DNA from: Prinia subflava
Lineage: Eukaryota > Chordata > Aves > Passeriformes > Cisticolidae
Reading direction: 5' to 3'
Length of the DNA: 64,000 nt
NCBI RefSeq assembly: GCF_021018805.1
Contig: NC_086258.1
Coordinates: 12,993,936-13,057,935, forward strand
The notes under the pieces were generated by a model. The model searched no databases and was not told where the DNA came from. It saw only the letters and a list, made by a program, of their open reading frames with translations. Below, one piece after another: positions 61,331 to 64,000 of the stretch (its first letter is position 1; every line of letters begins with the position of its first letter). A program made the position numbers and the translations under genes.

Positions 61331-62346
61331 CAGTGAGCTCCATCAGATAAGGAGTCTCCGTGTACCTGTGTGGTCTGGTGCCACAGGAACGCTTGGAAAT
61401 GGCAAATCAGATGGAATTACACGATCCTTATCTTCTTCCCCTACAGAGGGCACAAGCTGCTGACTTGGAACTTGCTTGAAGTGCAGGGAAATGGGGAAAA
61501 AAAGAGATTTTTTTCAGTGAGTTTGCAGGAGCTGGAGGAGATATTAGCAAGGGGCCCTAACCTGGTTATTAGCTATGCACAACTATTGTTTATTTTTGCA
61601 CAGGAACTAAAGGGGAAACCATCTCTGCTTATTTTGCTTTACTTAACTAAAGAAATTGTATCGCTTTTGGAAAGGGTTAAATAATTTCCTCCTTGCCTGC
61701 ACTCCTCAGGCTCCCCTTGCCCGTGTGGGAGCGTGCAGGAGGTTCCCCACTAACCACAGCTCTGTTTTCCAAAAGGAAATTAAAGTGAAATACATCAGCC
61801 AGGCTGGGGCTTCGCACTTCAGAGACCTGTAAAGAGCATCAGGAATTGATGGTCACTTTAACTGCCCCCAGCTTCTCCTCCAGACAGGAGCTCCGGGTTT
61901 TACTGGGCTTGATGGGACAATATCTCCCTCCCCGTGACTTCATTTGGGTCGTGCTGAAATTCCCATTAAAGCAGGGTCGTTAATATTTCATTAAAGTGCC
62001 TCTGATGGCAGCTCCTGCTAATCTACGGGAACGCCATCCCCTTCCCACGGGGGGATCCCACGTGGGATGGGAAAGGTGTGTGAGGAATTCCGTGTTCTCC
62101 TCAGTGCTGAGTTCTTTCTCTCCTTAAAGGGTGAAATTTTCTTGCTGGTTCCTTGGTGTTTTTTTTGTACAATTAATATTTTCAGATCATGGAAGAGCTG
62201 GAAACTCTGATTTTTAAAATATTTTAAATACTGCGAAAGAAAATATGTCTTGGCCAGGGCAGGGAATGAAAAGATGGTCATTTCTGCAGAGGATTTAGAG
62301 TTCCTTCTGGAATGCAGGAGGAAAATGGGCAGGGAAATGGGAATCA
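61331..62346. other. interior between the inverted repeat arms
   Basis: About 1 kb of unique sequence. A 104-residue + frame at 61370-61684 has a plausible non-repetitive composition (EELEEILARGPNLV-like helical stretch), but I recognise no transposase, integrase or other domain. 61880-62040 is complex and enhancer-like (gtcgttaatatttcatta). No catalytic motif supports a mobile-element gene. Confidence 0.4.
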
Positions 62347-62395
62347 TTCAATCCCAGCATGGTTCAAGCTGGAAAAGGTCTCTGAGACTGGGCTT
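62347..62395 (-). mobile_element. possible CR1 3' terminal relic
   Basis: tcaatcccagcatggttcaa then gctggaaaaggtctctgaga resembles the reverse complement of the CR1 end (…gaatggttcaggttggaaaagacc…). It abuts the right inverted-repeat arm. It is too short to be certain. Confidence 0.55.
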
Positions 62396-62410
62396 AGATA
62401 AGACACCAAC

Positions 62411-62548
62411 TTTGGGTCAAACCCGGGGTTTTTGGGTCAAACCTGAAGTTTTCAAGATGGTTCTGCTGCCAAAACGGGCTGAGAAGAGCCAAGATGATAA
62501 AACAGAGTCAAGATAACGCAGCAGAAGATGTAATGATGAGAATATCCA
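62411..62548 (-). repeat. inverted repeat, right arm
   Basis: tttgggtcaaacccggggtt to gtaatgatgagaatatcca is the reverse complement of the left arm at 61106-61230. It contains about two units of the 20-bp minisatellite in inverse orientation at its inner edge. Confidence 0.9.
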
Positions 62549-63039
62549 GGATGACCAAGCCCAATCACCAACCAGCACCACCCCCACCATCACCACCGAG
62601 CCCTGTCCCCGAGTGCCACTCACACATTTCTGAGCACTTCCAGGGCTGGTGACTCCACACATCCCTTCCCATGCAGGAATTTCCCTGATTTCCAGTCCAG
62701 ACCTCTCCTGGCACACCCTGAGGCCGTTTCCTCTCCTCCTGCTGCTGCTGAGGCTCTGGAACCAGGGGCAGAGGTAACTCCAGCCAGGGGGAGCCTTTGG
62801 AATTCCCTGAGTGCCAAACCCAGGGAGCCCTGACACTGCCCAGCACCTCCGGCTGGGTTTCCAGGGTTTATCTTTGGAATCAGGGGGCTCTCCTGGGTGA
62901 AAGGAGAACTCTCATTATGAGCTTAGCAAATTAAACTGTTTGTGTCTCCAGAAGGAAACAGCCCCAAGCCCCAGCGCCTGGTGGGCGATCAGGTTCCGCA
63001 GGGCTCTGGCACAGGCAGCCCGACCTGCAGCAATCCACG
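62549..63039. other. unique sequence
   Basis: Nothing recognised; GC-richer than the flank. Confidence 0.5.
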
Positions 63040-63140
63040 GCATCAGAGCATAATTTAGGTTGGAAAAGACCTTCAGAGGTCACTGAGGGCAACCATAAAT
63101 CAAACACGGCCCAGTGCCACCAAACCAGGCCCTGTTGTCG
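63040..63140 (-). mobile_element. CR1 LINE 3' end fragment, 'tttaggttggaaaagacc' subtype
   Basis: gcatcagagcataatttagg, ttggaaaagaccttcagagg, tcactgagggcaaccataaa and caccaaaccaggccctgttg are the reverse complement of a CR1 3' end of the subfamily whose sense strand ends ccaacctaaatgattc. Confidence 0.88.
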
Positions 63141-63872
63141 CAGGAACCCGACCCAGGCCGGCAAACCGAGGCTCCCAGGAACGTCACTTCTCAAAAATCC
63201 TGTCCCATTCCTGGAAAAACTGTGGGGCAATGAGCTGAAAAATATCTGTAAACATGTTTTTAAATGTTTTAAATGTTTTTAAATGTTCTCAGAGTGCAGT
63301 GGGCATCCAGGTGGGAATAGGACGGGTTGAGGAGGTGTCACATCCACCATGAGAGGAGGGATGCTCCTCACACACCGCCCTGGGGGAAATAAAACTGTTT
63401 TAAAATAAAAGTTGAACCTGAGACACTCCAGGGCCTTCCAGCCCCACCCCAGGAGCCTCAGGCGGCCTCGGAGTGGGAGCTGTGTTTTTGTGGAAGGATA
63501 TTTCCCAATGTTGGGGTTGTCAGCTTTCATTTCTCCCCTGGCCTGGACGCACGAGTTGTCCCAGGAATTTGTGTGACTGACAGATGTCCAACCCTAAGGG
63601 AGCCCCGTGGATCTCCCCAGCTGTGAGACTGGGAATTCCCTGCACTACCGCACGGCAAAAATTCCATAATAATGAAATGAAGTGAGCAAATTCCTTCCAA
63701 AAAAACTTGAGGCGAGAAATCCCTGTGTTTTAACACGAAATATTTCATCCTTAAAACTTGTTTCTGTTGTTGTTTAGTCAAACTTTTGGGGTCTAAACCT
63801 GTTTTCATTGCAGTATTAAATATTAATCAATTAACTCCTTTTTTCATGGAAATATCTGCTTTTCTATTATTA
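63141..63872. other. unique non-coding sequence
   Basis: A short repeat of 'tttttaaatgtttt' lies at 63256-63287 (about three units). Nothing else is recognised. Confidence 0.5.
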
Positions 63873-63943
63873 GAAATGGCAATAACAATAATAAAAATAA
63901 TTATAACAATAATAACAGTAATAACAGTAATAATAACAGTAAT
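63873..63943. repeat. (AAT/ACAGTA)n compound microsatellite
   Basis: Irregular aataat and aataacagt words recur (ataacagtaataacagtaat). A T/C-rich tract follows from about 63945 and runs off the right edge. Confidence 0.92.
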
Positions 63944-64000
63944 TTCTTTTTTCTGTCCTTTTTTTCCACCTTTCTTTTCTTTCTTTCCTTCTTTTTTTCT
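63944..64000. repeat. pyrimidine-rich tract at the right window edge
   Basis: Nearly pure T/C (tttcttttctttctttcctt) continues to the last base, so its length is unknown. Confidence 0.9.

Noticed and set aside
61370..61684. 104-residue + frame as a transposase remnant between inverted repeats
   Set aside because: No catalytic or DNA-binding motif can be seen; too short and not alignable from memory.

Overview
This window looks like bird nuclear DNA. The evidence is at least twelve short fragments of the avian CR1 LINE 3' end, with the typical 'gaatggtttgggttgg', 'ccttccactatcccagg' and 'ggatgatccttgtgg' signatures in both orientations. It has no bacterial gene layout, many homopolymer and A/T-rich runs, and abundant minisatellites. 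A songbird or other neoavian bird is plausible, but I cannot fix the species, chromosome or neighbouring genes.

I find no convincing protein-coding exon, tRNA, rRNA or known ncRNA in 64 kb. The long open frames all lie in tandem repeats whose frames stay open for trivial reasons, or are chance frames in unique sequence. The window is best read as intergenic (or possibly intronic) DNA.

Layout: 1-279 is a 30-bp minisatellite that continues beyond the left edge. 3373-4450 is a degenerate 14-bp CCATGG minisatellite. 5-12 kb holds a GATGAA microsatellite, two CR1 tails and unique sequence with conserved-enhancer-like texture around 10.0-10.7 kb. 12-25 kb is mostly unique, with a CR1 at 16.4 kb, an AT-rich 14-bp array at 22.8 kb and a 9-bp array at 24.8 kb. 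25.87-26.53 kb holds a second 30-bp minisatellite followed by a GGGACA hexamer array. 28.5-31.5 kb carries a TGATTGACAG PBX/MEIS-type site and a facing SOX pair. 38.70-39.57 kb holds a phased GAAA hairpin, a full CTCF-type core and a 764-bp GGGAA/GGTTTGGGAA array. 40.5-41.3 kb and 43.9-44.5 kb are CpG-richer regulatory-looking blocks, the second with six WGATAR sites. 49.15-49.60 kb is a 456-bp strand made almost only of T and G. 51.0 kb has a 90-bp tandem triplication. 60.2-62.6 kb contains a diverged direct duplication and a ~90% identical inverted repeat about 1.2 kb apart that carries a 20-21 bp minisatellite.

The regulatory-looking blocks are inferred from sequence texture and short motifs only; no alignment was possible. 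I do not see a new biological system. The features most worth following up are the CTCF/GGGAA block, the GATA cluster, the inverted repeat near 61-62.5 kb, and the CAGGGA-type core shared by several otherwise separate minisatellites.
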